Notes: generated by a model from the letters alone, not told the origin. A stretch of 64,000 nt of DNA from Taenia hydatigena (GCA_036345935.2 JADWOT020001706.1:62001-126000), one strand, 5' to 3'; positions 1 to 12,605 are shown, counted from the stretch's first letter. Made by a program: numbers and translations.

Positions 1-1010
1 GACCAATCAATCAGTCCGGTGAAGGTTGTCATTTACTTCCATTTCTCCAAGGCTCATTTGCCCGAAGTATTGGGAATCAGCACTAGGTAGGCGATCCTAC
101 GGTGACTCGTAAGATAGACTAGAAGTAGGTAAAAGTTAAAAAGGAGGTAACTAAAGCGAAGCACTTCTCTACAGCTGCGTCTTGTCCTCGTTGGGGAACA
201 TGTGCAACTAGCTTGATGATTACTTGAAGGCGCAGACCATTTGGAAGGGGTTTCTGCAAGTAATTTGCTTTTACAACTATCCATGCATAATTGTTGGAGA
301 AGTGAGAGGGCCATTTTTAGAATGAGAATGGGCGAGATGATGCACTTGAAGAAATGGATCACGTGGAAAACTCCAAACCCACTCCAACGTCTTTATTCTT
401 TTGGTCGAGTGACCCCACCATGCTGCTTGCTTTCACGAAAGGCAGGGGAACAAAGGAACAAGAAAATAAACGCTCTAATCAATGGGAAATAGATACCATC
501 AACCTGACGGTGGGGCATCTCAGACACCAGCCTATGACAAGGGTGCTTGAGGGTATGTGGGTGCAAAGGCACATTTATCCCATTTACCCTTTTCAAAACT
601 GTTCTTCTAGTCAACCAAATCAACAGTTCCATCCTGGGTTAAGTGAGATCTCCTATGGTTGCTCGTTTGATGGCTGGTTGATGTCCTATTTGATTTCAGC
701 TCCACAATTTGCTTGAGTTGCCTCACTTACCCACCCACCAACTCACTTCACCGTAATCAATCGCTTTCTTCCTTCCATGGCTTCTCTACTTCCATTCTTT
801 TTTAGATTAAAGTGAATACACCGTGGTAGGAAGAGAGGAGAGCCACAAAGTCTGAAAGGCATCCATCACAGCAGGTGACTGTGGATCAGCAAATGCCAAA
901 GAGGGACGAACTTGGCAACGCGGCGCATCAAACTGGCGAAAACTCTCACAGCAGATGGAGGCAGGATGCGTTTCCTCAGATCTCTCATTCCTAGATGTGA
1001 CAACACTTAC
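1..1010 (+). repeat. Dispersed repeat R1, copy a (cut by window start)
   Basis: This block aligns almost end to end with the reverse complement of 52110-53095. It also aligns in part with 21850-22440 (same strand) and 45540-46010 (opposite strand). Shared landmarks include ATCAATCAGTCC near position 6, CAGCTGCGTCTTGTCCTCGT near 172, CCAACGTCTTTATTC near 386, GGGTGCAAAGGCACATTTAT near 559 and GGCTTCTCTACTTCC near 779. Identity to the 52 kb copy is roughly 65-75% by eye, with many indels, so the family is old. The left end is outside the window. No terminal repeat, poly-A tail or intact reading frame is seen, so the class of element is unknown. The right end is gradual, near 1010. Confidence 0.75.
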
Positions 1011-2439
1011 CGGTTCCTACTGATGCAATGTCCGCTCTTTGCACACACTGTTGGGTTGCAGTCGATGATATCAATGTTTCCGTAATGAAGGTGTTAACTT
1101 ATCTGGTGCAGGTCAAGTGAATACTCGCCTGTTGGATGGATGTAGCTGAGAATCGTCGAAGAATAAGCCGCAGATGATCTATCATTCATTGTTTGAGGGC
1201 CTTTACGCTACGGTAATGGTCTACCGTCACACGCGTGGGGGAACGTTTTTAGAACACTAAAGCAAGAGAGCTCCTTTGGGAAGAATGTGAGAGAGAAAGG
1301 AGAGAGCCGTGAATAGGACGGTGGTCTTATTCTCTCACATCCACAAATCGCAGTATAAATTAGCGCATTTTGGGCGCCTCCATGTGACTAACCAGCTTCT
1401 AGTCAGGTGAAAGTCATTTAGAATGGTCACCGGCTAGTGTTTTAGCACAATTAAGGCACACAGCTGATTTACTGCAGCTGATGTCTTCTGAGTAGGAATA
1501 TTGCCTCTTGAAAGGGGTTATGTATGTGCACACTAACTATCCCTCTAGGAATGACAAGCCATGATGAGGTGCGATAAGATGAGCTAAGCTGGGCTGAGAG
1601 AGATTGGAAAGAGACGTCGAGAGAGGCTATTGACAAGTTGGTGTGTCACATTGTCACAACCAAACTACAAGCTGAAGAGATCAAAAACATCGAAATTGAG
1701 TTGCCAGGAGGCACAAATTACGGCAATGCCTCACAACGTTCTGTTGAAGAAGTTTGCCCCATAAAGAGTTGTTTTTAGGCTCCCGCACAGTACTGGTCTT
1801 GGATCAGATTAAAGATGACATCTATTGGCTGACGCCAAGCGAATTGACTGCTGCCGACACTCAACACACAATTTGCGCATCCTCTTATGCATGGAACACC
1901 AAAAGTGTTAGGAAACACCATCCATACTGCTGCTTAGACGAGAAAATGGTAGCACAGTTGACACATTTTGGTAAGTTGCCGATTCCTACTAATGAAGTAA
2001 AGTCGACGACGGTAAAGGGTACGAGATGCACAAGCAGACTATGTTTCATCATCCGCCCCTATATGGAACCAAGGAATCACAGTATCTCCTATTCCTGCGA
2101 GGGTACCTGTTTACGCAGTTAACAGGACTCGAAAATAACCCCAGCAAAATGAAACAAACCAATTGTTAACCCTCAGTTAAATATCTCTTTAGGGATTTTA
2201 AAGCCATAGCTAAGTTAGTGTTGCAAAGAATTGATGCTTGACTTTCGCTTACCATCCTTTTTAAAATGGTGGACTGACAAGGCATGCATAGTGCTGAACA
2301 ACTTATTACCGTCCCTACGATACCACCATTGTTGGCGTATCGTCGTGGATAAAAATCAAACGTGACGACCGAGTAAAAAGCTCAGTCGAATCAGATTGGC
2401 TTACTCTAGTTGTACAATTAGCAGTTGTGCAGCCTTTGA
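1011..2439. other. No recognisable gene
   Basis: The sequence between repeat R1a and the kinase fragment is unassigned. A plus-strand frame is open from 1754 to 2122 (about 120 codons) without an ATG start and without any motif I recognise. It could be a remnant of an upstream part of the kinase copy, or chance. Confidence 0.5.
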
Positions 2440-3696
2440 GGTCAGTCGATCGAAGGACGAGTCAGCGTTGCGTGGATAGAAGGCACGGAGGCTGGTAAGT
2501 TTAATGTGGTGAAGTTTATTTCTCACGGGTCCTATTCCCTTGTCTATGAGGTGGTCTACACTCAAAGACGAAACGTAACCACGACAGCTATGACTTGTGC
2601 ATTAAAGCGCTTCTACTTGCAAAACAGATCTGCTGTGCGATGCGCTCTTCGAGAACACCACATTCCCGTGCGACTCGCTAGGGAGGAGGCGCAATCACCG
2701 TTTTTAGTTACCCTGATTGAGAGCCTACTAATTCACGAGGCTTCAGCCCTTGTGCTGCGCAAAGGAAGCGGTTTCGACCTGCGAGATCTCATCTCAACTG
2801 TTGGCCTCCTCAGTGAAAAGCACGCAAGATTTTACATCTGTGAGATTATCTGTGGTCTGGAGCATCTCCATGCCATGCGCATCGTCCACTTGGACATCAA
2901 GCCCACCAATGTGCTTATTGCCGTTTCGGGTCACATTTTCATTACTGACTTTGATCGTTCATACGACATGTCGCGAGGGGCGGCACCTCCTAAGAAGACA
3001 GACTTCACTGGAACACCCTTCTACATGGCACCTGAAGTGAAGAAAGGAGTAGAAATCACCACGAGGGCGAACGTCTGAAGCCTGGTTGCTCTCGCCGCCT
3101 GTGTCATGTACGGTCACGCCACTGCTCAGGACTGGTTGTGCACGTGCCGTTTCATGACTGGCCGTTTGCCGAACGTGCCCGCACCTCTACGCAAATTCTT
3201 CAAGGCTTGCCTCACACACTATCACAACAAGCGTGTAGACATTGATGGTGTAAAGCGCCTTGAGTTCTTCAAAAACGTCGACTGGAAGGAAGTGGTGGCT
3301 TGCAAAATGAAACCACCGTACCAACCTTCCAAGCTTAATACTTTAGCAGCTAAGGCGAAATATGGCTTCGACTCCAACGGCTCCGTGCTACTTGCGGCTG
3401 TATCCGATAGGAACATGCCACTGATCAGCAGACATCCTCGAGACACTCATAACAAGCATGGTGTGCGTCGTGTTGTGCCACTTTCACCAAATTGCAAGGA
3501 TCCGGCATGGGTTGGACTGACAGCCAAGACGATTAAAGAACTGTTTGCCAATTTTGACTTCATCAATCCTCACATCCTCCAATCATCCCATGGCTCCAAT
3601 GAGAAGCAGGCTGTTAGCGTTGACAAATTGGTATGTTTCGAGCTGAAGCAGCATGAAGTGGAGGATACTTCGCTTACAATAGAGCATAACAAGTGA
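2440..3696 (+). pseudogene. AGC-type serine/threonine protein kinase copy, intronless, with one in-frame TGA
   Basis: One frame runs from 2440 to the TAA-free end at 3696, interrupted only by TGA at 3076-3078. It carries the protein kinase signature in order: a glycine-rich-loop-like ISHGSYSLVYEV, the beta-3 lysine in CALKRF, a catalytic-loop equivalent VHLDIKPTNVLI, a metal-binding-loop equivalent TDFDRS, the activation-segment end GTPFYMAPEV, and an F-helix stretch in which the TGA sits exactly where kinases have Trp (DVWSLG). After the domain comes an AGC-type tail, FFKNVDW then PPYQPS, followed by about 110 unassigned residues. The HRD arginine is Leu and the DFG glycine is Asp, so activity would be doubtful even without the stop. 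No ATG opens the frame: codons are open back to 2440, and the track of similarity starts near 2491. No introns interrupt about 1.2 kb, which suggests a retrocopy, but no poly-A tail is seen. Recoding of the TGA is the alternative to pseudogene status. Confidence 0.8.
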
Positions 3697-6600
3697 CTTA
3701 TAGTAGATCTCTATTTGCTGCGTCGGTGTGCGAGAAGAGTCTCCCTTTTGGAAAGGCAAAACGACTGCCTAATCAATCAGCCACTAACTCAGGCTCAAGA
3801 AATCGGTCAGCTACATTTAGTCTCCAACCAATGTAGCATTTTTCGACTTTAGCTTTTTGTGTTAATGGTTGTGCCCTGTTTAGCTGTAATATACACTTAT
3901 GTGTTGATGAGGAGCCTTTCGTACCTTAATGCACGGCTACTGTATGTGGAGAATCAAAACAAATATCAGAGAAGCCTAATTTTAGGTTCTTATGATCGGG
4001 TGATCACCTTGAAAAGTATTGCAAAGGCTCTTTTCTTTTAACAACACTGACTGCCTTCATAGATTGGTCTTCTCCTTTCATCGTTCGAGCATCGTCTCAA
4101 TGTGATGGCCGATAGTCGCCAATGAGGATCTGCACCATGACTTAAGACAGCCCAGTCAGCAGTCAGCATGAATCTGACAATATCTGCCGGCATTTGATTA
4201 AATGCTGATTTCCACTCCCTTCTATTAATTTGAGCGACCTGCAAACCAGATGCCAAGCGACCTCTGTTATACCGATTGTAGTAGCCATCACTGGACAGCC
4301 ATGCATTGAAGATCCCATTCATTTACATACGAATGTAAAATATGGTTTGGGTTTGCGATAGGAGATTAGAGCATTGATTGGATCACTGCACTTTTTACAG
4401 TCTCCTCTATGTTGGTTGACTAGGCAGAAACGAATCGCACGTCAAGTCGAATTCGCATTCTCAGTTTGTCAATGCTCCATCACCAACTTTCGAACCAATA
4501 AATAGATTGATCGTGGACCCAGCACCCAAGAGCCAGAGAAGGACTATGCTGTAAGGTCAAGGAGAGTGGTACTCTTAGTCTTCACACACACTAAAGTGTG
4601 ATAGAGCTAAATAATCTCTTAAAGCAGCACAAACTGGCATCAACCTTTGCTGGTGAAACAGAGTCCTGGATGGCTCAAACTGAATCCAATCAAAAGTGTT
4701 TGCATGCTGCGAATTTAGGTTCCTTAAAAAGGATTTAAAGTCTATTTAATTGCTCATGCAGAAGGGCGCGCATAATGCGCTGTCAAGTAACGCGGATGGA
4801 GGCGTGCTCTCAGCAGTATAGCAATAGTACTGATGGGAAAGTTAGTCGATGACATAAATTGCTACAAGCCGAAAGGGGGTTGGTGGTAGTTGTGTAACAA
4901 ATAAAGGCAGTTTTGTGCAAGTAATGTGCTACATATAAGCCGTTACATAATTCTAACAAGGCTTGTCGCATAGGGCAAGATAAAGTGAGAAGAGATTTAA
5001 TGGCAGGACTTTGAGAGCCAGCAACTCTGAAGGAGGACCTGCGCGTGTCAACGTTTTCGGTTCTTGCCTTGTATGGAAAGTATCGATGCAGCTTAGGCTG
5101 AGTCTAAGAGCTGAAAGTAATTGGCTGGCTCTGCGAGGGCCCAGAAGACGCAAAGGAGGATTTGGGTTGGGGCAGGGGACTCGCTGTTAAATGACTTTGG
5201 AGGTGCTCGGTTTGTTCTCGTGCATATTCCTGTGGGTAGCTGAGTTGCTCTGAGACCAAAGGGGTAGAAATAGTGTTCTGTGCTGCACTGTGCTGCCCTA
5301 ACCTTTGCTGTAGTAGGCTATGTTATACCATCGTTGCCGCTGTACTCCGCCATTATGAATAAGGAAGATGGGAGGGAGTAAACCAAACGTGCGTAACAGT
5401 CGACCATACTAGGTAGTAGAATGCGCAGAATTTCATGCGTTACTTTTATCTGTGTGCCCTGTTCTGAGAGAATAGGCGAATATATATATTTTGCTGCAAA
5501 ATAATGACGGGTTTATGTAAAGGAAACACTTGATGCAGCCTTTGTCTTGTAGAACTAATATTATTACACATTGCTGTGCGGATTTTGTAGCAGTGGCAAC
5601 CTGAATCGCTCGTATATTTGACTATCGTTTGGCTGCCTTGATTTTAGTGGCATAGATGTCTATCTCGACAGCTCTCTAGCGACTTGGTTCTGCGTGCAGT
5701 TCTGCTAACAAACCTTAGTCTGATGTATGGTACTTTGCGTACTGTCGTTTGATTTCTGCTGATAACCGAAAGCTAAAATAATCTGTTTGATTTTGGTATA
5801 TGCGCGATTCAGTCACAAACTGTTGTTTTTATAATAGTGTTACTAAAACGGACTTTGGATTATATAGTTAGTTGAGCAGGTAAATAGTTTTTCTAAGGCC
5901 GAGTCTGCCGGCTTTTGCCAACAGAAACCTTCAAGCTTTATCAAAATCCATTTGTACTACATTAGTAGCAGTTGAGGCGCTGACATTAATGTTCTTGCGT
6001 GAGATGTCACTGACAGACCAGTTCTATTCTGCATTTTTACAAATTTTGAATGCCTTGTAGAGACGGTAGTGTAAAGACTTTCGTGTTGGGTTCATGGGCT
6101 TAAAGATTTTGTCGACGTGACTAAAGTTTTTAATAGTTAAAAGCGCAATTCCAACACGGTGGCAACTGCACTTTATTCAAGAAATTTATGCAAAGTCTAC
6201 AGCATTAGAAATGGGATTTGATTTGTTGACTACAACTTCAAGTGTTTTCAATGTGGCCACTTAGCTTCATTTTGAATAAAATAATAAATTAGCACTAACA
6301 GTGAAAATAGACCACCTTAGATCGGTTTGCAACGCGTGAGGTGGATAAACTTTACTGGCGAATGCTCACAGGCCAATAGTTTCGTACCTGTTTTAGTCGC
6401 ACTTTGAAACTGCAAGTATGCTTAATTCCAGTGACATCGCTGCATTTGCTAAAATGAAACCACAATCTCCACTGACTAGGTGCTGCAGATGCTTGTTCAA
6501 ATGCACTTTTTGGCGAGAAGTGGCAGGAAGTGCTGAAGTATCTTTTTGAGTACCTCCTAGTGTACTCAAGAGCGTTAGCAGGCATAGCCACCGACGTCAC

Positions 6601-8111
6601 ACAATTCATCTATTAATTGTTTCCAGTTGCGACTTTACATGACCGCATTCACGAATTCCAAAATGGGACTGTTATTGCTTTCACTTGCGATGGAAAATAG
6701 GTAAATAAAGAGACATTTGTTCAGCAAATGAGCATTGATAATTGGCATCATTCAGCATCCGTTTCGTCAAGGCTAAATTATCACCTTCTGGCAGCCCTGT
6801 CATTATTTGTGGGAATAAAGCTGCAGTTAAAACGGCTTTCTACAACTAGCGCACTTTTGTGCTCCAGGATATTTCACGAGGATGACACAGTCGGTCATTT
6901 TTACTGGTGCATAAATCCATGCACGGATTATCTTTGGTTCCAGGCATTGCGATGCCATCACAGTTGCGATTGTAGTTTAAGAATGCGCTGTGATGAATGT
7001 CCTTGAGTAACAATACCATCCGACATGGTAGGCAATCAAACCAATAGCAAACAACATTTTGACAAGAGATAAATTTTTTATCATATAACTGAGGCACGAG
7101 ACGACATTCCTTGCCATATGTACCATACGGAGTTGCTAAATTTTGATAATATAACCAACCTAACATTCGGGGGCTACGCCCGAAAATCTATTCTTATTAT
7201 TAACTAGAAATGCTACCTACCATCTTGCCTTTTAGTTTCGTTGCATTCCGAAAATTTCTTTATGGTCTTAAAAGACCTTCCCAGTAAAGACATGCACAAT
7301 CTAACCAACTGTTTGACCTCGTTGTCAACATCAGTGTCTATCGTATTCGGATTCGCGGAATTATAAACGCGTCAAGGAAGATCAAGCCTTAGAATCCACT
7401 CCAAATTTAACGCATCGGCCTGACACTGTCTTAAAGCAATGCCAATGTCGATATCAGTCTTGCTATTCACTTTGTTTCGAGCACGTGAATGATCCTGCAT
7501 GAAAATCGGATCAGCAAAAGAACATGAACCTCATTTTAAAGTGCCTTTTTTTACTTTTTGGATGCATACATTCGTATCTGTAAGCATAAGGGGTTCGGTA
7601 TCCGAAAGTACTTATTCCTTGGCTAATGCTACACGTTCATCCGCTTTTTCTTGATTTTGCAGTGAGACGTACTAAATCGCCTCAAGGATCTTAGATGGTC
7701 ACCATGGGGACAAGGTCGTTAATTTCGGCAATAATGATCCCCTTGTTGAAGTCTTAATTGTATGTACCTCAAACTGTACCAGGCTCTTGTGACTGAACAA
7801 CCGTTTCACAACAAAATTTGCTCATAAATACACAAATATAGACAAGAGACCTGCATGAGTTTTATGGGTTCCCGTATTAAGTCAGCACATCAGACCGTAA
7901 ATAGAGATATGAGATACGGCGTTATGGAAATAATAGAGTAGTAGAATTCTTCCGAACGGCTTTTGATGGCGATTCATTAAAATAGTGTAAACAATTATGA
8001 GTTACTGAACGATGGAGCTTGCTGCGCTCTAATCAAAATTACGGCTGCGTACCTTCAAGTAATGCATTAACAAGTGCCGTAATGCAGATGTTTTGGCAGC
8101 ATTTATAATGA
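3697..8111. other. Long stretch without recognisable genes
   Basis: I see no coding block I can support here. Frames of 60-106 codons on both strands (for example minus 6352-6609 and 6846-7166, plus 6728-7006) show no known motif and fit chance expectation. The sequence is AT-rich and not obviously repeated elsewhere in the window. Confidence 0.5.
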
Positions 8112-8771
8112 TTACGAGTGCCCACAATCAGAGGCACAAATCATCTGCGTTCGAGAGCAATGAATGTTTTGGTCTTCCAGGAATTTTGCGATTCGAGACA
8201 TCAGTGCTCTTTGGAGCCACCACTTCAGTGGAAAGCTGCTTGACAGTAGCTCTATGACCCTAAAAATAGCACGCTGAAGTAGGCCCCAAGTTTGTCCATC
8301 CAGCGGTTTTAGACTTATTCCATGCCAGCTTAGAATTTGCAGCTCTTTTACTGCAAACAGCCTCCTCACACTTGCATTGGCAGGAATCGGTGATGAGGGT
8401 AAGAACTGAAAAGTCGCTCCAATAGAAGCTGGATATATGTTGACTAAGAATGGTGACAAGAAGCGGCTTTTCACTGGGCTGATTAGCTGGAGATCTTCAA
8501 TACTTACAAAGATGTACATCATGGATTGATCCTCACCATCAGACGAAGCGCGATGCTCCCAACTGTACCTTAAACTAGCATTTCGCACACCGAATAACCA
8601 GAATTGACTGTTCTGGCGTGGTGGGGTCAGCAAAATGGGTAGTCGCTCAGACAAATACGCCTGTACTTGGAGGCATATGTGGTTTCCCAGTGGTGACCCA
8701 TTCATGGCAATCAACTCTAAGCAAATCGCTGAAACAGCCTGTAAATATGCATTCAGCAGCCACTGCTGCAG
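8112..8771 (-). CDS. PIG-S-like GPI transamidase subunit, coding fragment
   Basis: The minus frame is open from 8771 to a stop at 8112-8114, about 219 codons. PIG-S is a membrane subunit of the ER complex that attaches GPI anchors to proteins. Compared with what I know of animal PIG-S, the central luminal part matches in order: YLSERL where the family has YVQPFL, NSQFWLFGV near SQILYYAMLGV, then ISPVKSRF against INPVESRL, a following Leu/Ile-Tyr-Pro, a hydrophobic strand, and ILSWHGISL where the family has a Trp-Gly-Gly-Ile motif. The match covers roughly residues 280-430 of a protein of about 550 residues. The N-terminal helix, the rest of the luminal domain and the C-terminal membrane helix are not found nearby. 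The first 35 codons and the last 40 do not match and may be intron. An ATG-initiated hydrophobic frame (8647-8913, minus) overlaps it in another frame and is probably a shadow. Whether this is a live exon or a relic cannot be decided. Confidence 0.5.
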   Translation of the reverse strand: MQQWLLNAYLQAVSAICLELIAMNGSPLGNHICLQVQAYLSERLPILLTPPRQNSQFWLFGVRNASLRYSWEHRASSDGEDQSMMYIFVSIEDLQLISPVKSRFLSPFLVNIYPASIGATFQFLPSSPIPANASVRRLFAVKELQILSWHGISLKPLDGQTWGLLQRAIFRVIELLSSSFPLKWWLQRALMSRIAKFLEDQNIHCSRTQMICASDCGHS

Positions 8772-10282
8772 TTAGGAAGGACCACCAACCTGCATGGGCA
8801 ATGCGGCCTACGTAGCTTCTTTGAAGCGGTAAGACATCATAGAAGATTACGTAGATGCAGCTGATGGCAGCGAGCATCAAGAAAACCAATTTCCAGTTTT
8901 GAGACAATCTCATTTCTTTCAGGGTGAGAAATTAGAGTGTCAATGCACTGACCCAAATTTTAAAATCATCGACTTATTCCCAATGACATCAACTTTCTGA
9001 TTTCAAAATAAATATTGACCCACTGGTAGGTGGAATGTCAGCTGTTTGTCTTGACCTACACCATTCTGAAATTACAAACTTTGCTCATTATTGGTTACAG
9101 GTTGATCTCTTGCCTACCCGCTTTTGCTCTCCACTTTCCATTCGCCTAAAACAGTTTGTTTGTCCATGCAAAATCTGTCCATCTATTACTGTCACATCTA
9201 CGTTACTCTATTTTGCCGCGCACCCATGCATGCATTCAGTTCACTTCCTGTTCGTTTATGCTGCCTATGTGTCTTGGGTTTCGCCTGTAAACAAAAGGTT
9301 TGTTACAAATCACACCGAAAGGTTGCATGCCACTGTCAAGTTTCAGGAATATTCTCGATCTCTCTCCACTTCTATTACAAAGATATCCATTTAGAGGAGC
9401 ACAAGCAACAACTGCAATCGTGTATCACATTTAAGGCACAGGGCATATGCAGTTCATTCCTAACACTCAAGCATCAGCATGACATCTCTGTCTTCCCACA
9501 TTTTAATCACCTCCACTCATTTCGGCCCTTTTGTCGACGTGAACGGCATCGATATGCTGCCCGTAACGGGTAATCAACTTAGCGAGGTAATGTTCTCGGC
9601 TATTAAGTGATGTAGGGCTCTAGAGTGAAGAGCAATTATGTTGGAGTAGAGATGGTTAAGACAGCATTTCTTATTGCAAATAAGGAACAAACAGCAAGCG
9701 TACTGGGCAAAGCAAAGCATCGCCTGCAAAATGTAGAAGCACTAGGGTGGACATGGAAGATTTAGCCTGATAACGACTAGTTTAGGCCACAGGGTCAACC
9801 ACTTTATACCTTTTGGCTGCATTCGTGCACCATCATTCAAATAATGCTGCAGCTGCATCTTATTATCCATTGAAAGGATGTTGCGGAAATGCTGAGTTGT
9901 TAATTGCATTGCACATATTACCAGTTTATGACTCTTGAGTGTTATTTTAAGGCTGCAGTGTCTTGAGGTTCCCTTGAATGCAAAAGAAGGCAAAATACTA
10001 GGGCAGAGTATATGTATTCAACAGGCAAAGGGAAATAAGCTGCTGTCATGGTCCGGAGACTGACTAACGCAGTTAGGGCAATATAATTACCCTGTGAGCC
10101 TGACCAAAAACCGGCAGCCCAAACAAACGAAGTAGCACAGTTGCGTTGTTACATCTAGCCTTTGTTGCTAATTTTCTTACACCTGACTAATATGCAAATA
10201 ATGCCTGTACTTTATTACTTCAAATTTTTGGTGAAGGAAAAAAGTCAGGTATTTGTAAAGAACTTTGACTTATTAAAGGCGC
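8772..10282. other. No recognisable gene
   Basis: Short frames only, including overlapping plus frames at 9035-9573 that share no motif with any family I know. Nothing else supportable. Confidence 0.45.
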
Positions 10283-10775
10283 AAAAATTAGAAGTTCATT
10301 TGTTTTATCGGACAAAGAGTAAAGTGATTGGCCAGATTTGCACGTGAAGTACGCAAGTGGTGTGCATTTTAGTGACCATTGTTTTCGGTTAATGAGGCTT
10401 GACTTGCTCCGATAAGTTGGAAATCTGGTAAGTATTTGGCACTTTTTTATTGGCTTTGGTTTGTTAGTCGTTACTGGGTCCTTTTCATGCCAATTGGCTT
10501 CCTTTATGCATCTACTTGCTAGAACAAACGCGAAGGCTTCATAATGCGACTGTTAAGACGTTTTGTTTCCCAACTGCGAGGTCTAGTTACGTTCATTTCT
10601 TTCCGTACAATACTTTATGTGGTAAATTAAAACTGTTTCGGCAGTTTAATAATTGGTTTGCTCCTTAATGACTGTGGACTTTGATAAGTGGGTCGTAATT
10701 TTGTTGAAAAGCGTCTCGGTTTAACTGAATACTTGGTGTCGATTCATTGCTTTCTTGCTAATAAGTATTCATTAT
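10283..10775 (+). repeat. Dispersed repeat R2, copy a
   Basis: This block aligns along its length and in the same orientation with 56425-56905. Shared anchors are AAAATTAGAAGTT at the left edge, CGGTTAATG, ATAAGTTGGAAA followed by CTGGTAAGTATTTGG, GGCTTCATAATG, CTGCGAGGTCTAGT and CTAATAAGTATTCATTATA at the right edge. Identity is about 70-75% by eye. There are no obvious terminal inverted repeats, target duplications or shared reading frame. The element type is unknown. Weak similarity may continue to about 10880. Confidence 0.75.
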
Positions 10776-12356
10776 ACCGATATGACTTTCAATTCACTTC
10801 TTCCGTCTGTTTACATGCTGGAATAGGCGCTGAAGAGGCAGCTGTGGTTCCTGTCAAGACTTCTTCCTTTGCCAAGAATGGGAGTATTATCTGTCGGAAT
10901 TGAGTGCGGCTCTCGCCTTCGCTATCACTTTGCACGTTCCTCAGGCAAGATTAGATTGCTGCAAGTGAATTTTTGCTGTCTTTTGTGCCTATCTATAGAT
11001 TCGATGTGCGTTCTCATTTAGGGTAGAAGCATGCTTTTATCATTTATCCGTAGGTTCTTTCGTACTTTATGTGTGGTAAAAAGGTGCGTTGTTTCCATTA
11101 CCATTATTTCCGTGTTGGTGGAGCGCACATTATATATGGAGGGCGTGGGACACTTAACAGCTCTACCGCTCATTGACTTGGGGACGGGTTATTTCTGTGT
11201 TGATGTTGTGTAGATGCCCCCGGTGGTGGCTTAATGGTAGGTTCAGCTTTGACGACATGAGTTAGTGTCTGGGCAAGGTGAACGCAGCAGAAGCGAAAGA
11301 GTGACTGGTGTGGAGCTTTTGCATCACTTTGCAGACTGTACTTTGTAGCAGTCTTAAATGTTTGCCTGTTAAGGTGCTTTTTCCCTATTAGAAGTTATGT
11401 TCGGAGACGTTAGCTTTGCGGCGCATTGAACATTCACACATCGGTTCTTCCATTGTTTGCTTTCTTCTTTTTCGGATGCTACGGAAATACTGTTGTGGTG
11501 AGGTAACATTTGATGAATTTTTGGAATGGTAGGCAATGCAAGCTCGTGGAGTCATCGGCGGAACGGTCTCTATCTTGGATGTACGATGTGGATGTCGGTA
11601 TGGACGATAGCGGTAGACGTGACCTTTTGTTTAGTTGGACACAAGCATTGGGTGAGAATGGCATGGTCGCGAGCTCGGCCGGCTAACTGGAGTGTAGCAT
11701 TAGTGGATTGAGGAAAGAGGCGGGCTTATTGTCGCGTTGATTAGTTGTGCTGGTGATTGTGTCAACACTGAAAAGATGGGGAGGAGTAGAAGTGTTCCCG
11801 AGTTTTTTTTTCAAACCTACTCCAGGCGGGACTTCTTTTCGTGAATTTTAGTGCGCGTGTCTGTGTGTTTTTAATTTTGTGGTTAGAGGTGTGTATTCCT
11901 TGTCTTATTGTCTACTATTTTTTCATTGCACGTAAATCCATTCGCATTGGTATTTTAAAGATCGTCTAGAGCTTATTTTTAGTTCCGCGAACGTGTGTAT
12001 GCGCATGGAGATCTCTCTTTTATTAATGAGGCTCTCGAGAGAATTTGACGAGTTTTGGTTGGTTGTTGGATGGCAGCGCTTTTTTGCGCTCATTCGTTAT
12101 TATGAACAATGGTGATTGAAGTTGTCGTGGCAGTATTTTAGGTAGGCAGATAGGTAAGTGGAGGGTTATTTGAATAAGGAAGGAATGATGTTGTGGTGAA
12201 TAAGGCCTCATTTGCTGGGAGGGAAGCTACCAAGCCCTTGTCTTTACGTCGTACCAAAGTGGCTGCGGGTCCAAAGTACGACGAAAGGGAATTTTTATTT
12301 CCTCTGGAGCATTATTATGTAATAGGCATGGAGACTTGAGTGAGTAGCAATAGGTG

Positions 12357-12605
12357 TCAATTTTGTACGCCAAACTTGTAAGTGTAGTATTTGTGTGTTG
12401 TAATAGTTGGCTTCTGACCAACACTGGCTGCCTCGCCACCGTTGCCGCCATTGTTCGCAACGCTGACTACGTGACGCTTCTCATCGTCATCCTCGTCGTC
12501 GCTAATCACGGATTCATCAGGCTGCTTGTCAACAATAACACGCATTGTTGTTGTCGACGGTGGCAATAATGGCAAAGGGGGATGCGGACGTGGATGCCGA
12601 TCCAT
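12357..12605 (-). CDS. Possible first exon of an unidentified acidic protein
   Basis: On the minus strand an ATG at 12605 (context CCTCCCATGG, an in-frame TAG just upstream) opens a frame of about 82 codons. The start is Pro/His-rich (HPRPHPPLPLLPP). An acidic run SDDEDDDEKR follows, then a Gly/Asn-rich stretch. The composition resembles a disordered nuclear or cytoplasmic protein more than random sequence. A possible donor follows the Gly/Asn-rich part (AGTGTTG then GTCAGA), after which the frame would be intronic. Local GC content is higher than in the neighbourhood. I recognise no family, and the opposite strand is also open (12545-12922), so this may be chance. Confidence 0.3.
   Translation of the reverse strand: MDRHPRPHPPLPLLPPSTTTMRVIVDKQPDESVISDDEDDDEKRHVVSVANNGGNGGEAASVGQKPTITTHKYYTYKFGVQN

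Noticed and set aside
6352..6609. Minus frame with SAFEQASAA, possibly a downstream PIG-S exon
   Set aside because: The resemblance to the AFVASQEA region of PIG-S needs gaps and is no better than chance. Only its position and strand fit.
7088..7166. Minus stretch ATPYGTYG resembling APYGAYE of the F-box copies
   Set aside because: Similarity covers about 50 bases only, and the sequence on either side does not align with either F-box copy.
8647..8913. ATG-initiated 88-codon minus frame with a strong N-terminal hydrophobic segment
   Set aside because: It overlaps the PIG-S-like frame in another phase, does not resemble the PIG-S N-terminus and shows no family motif. Kept only as a note.
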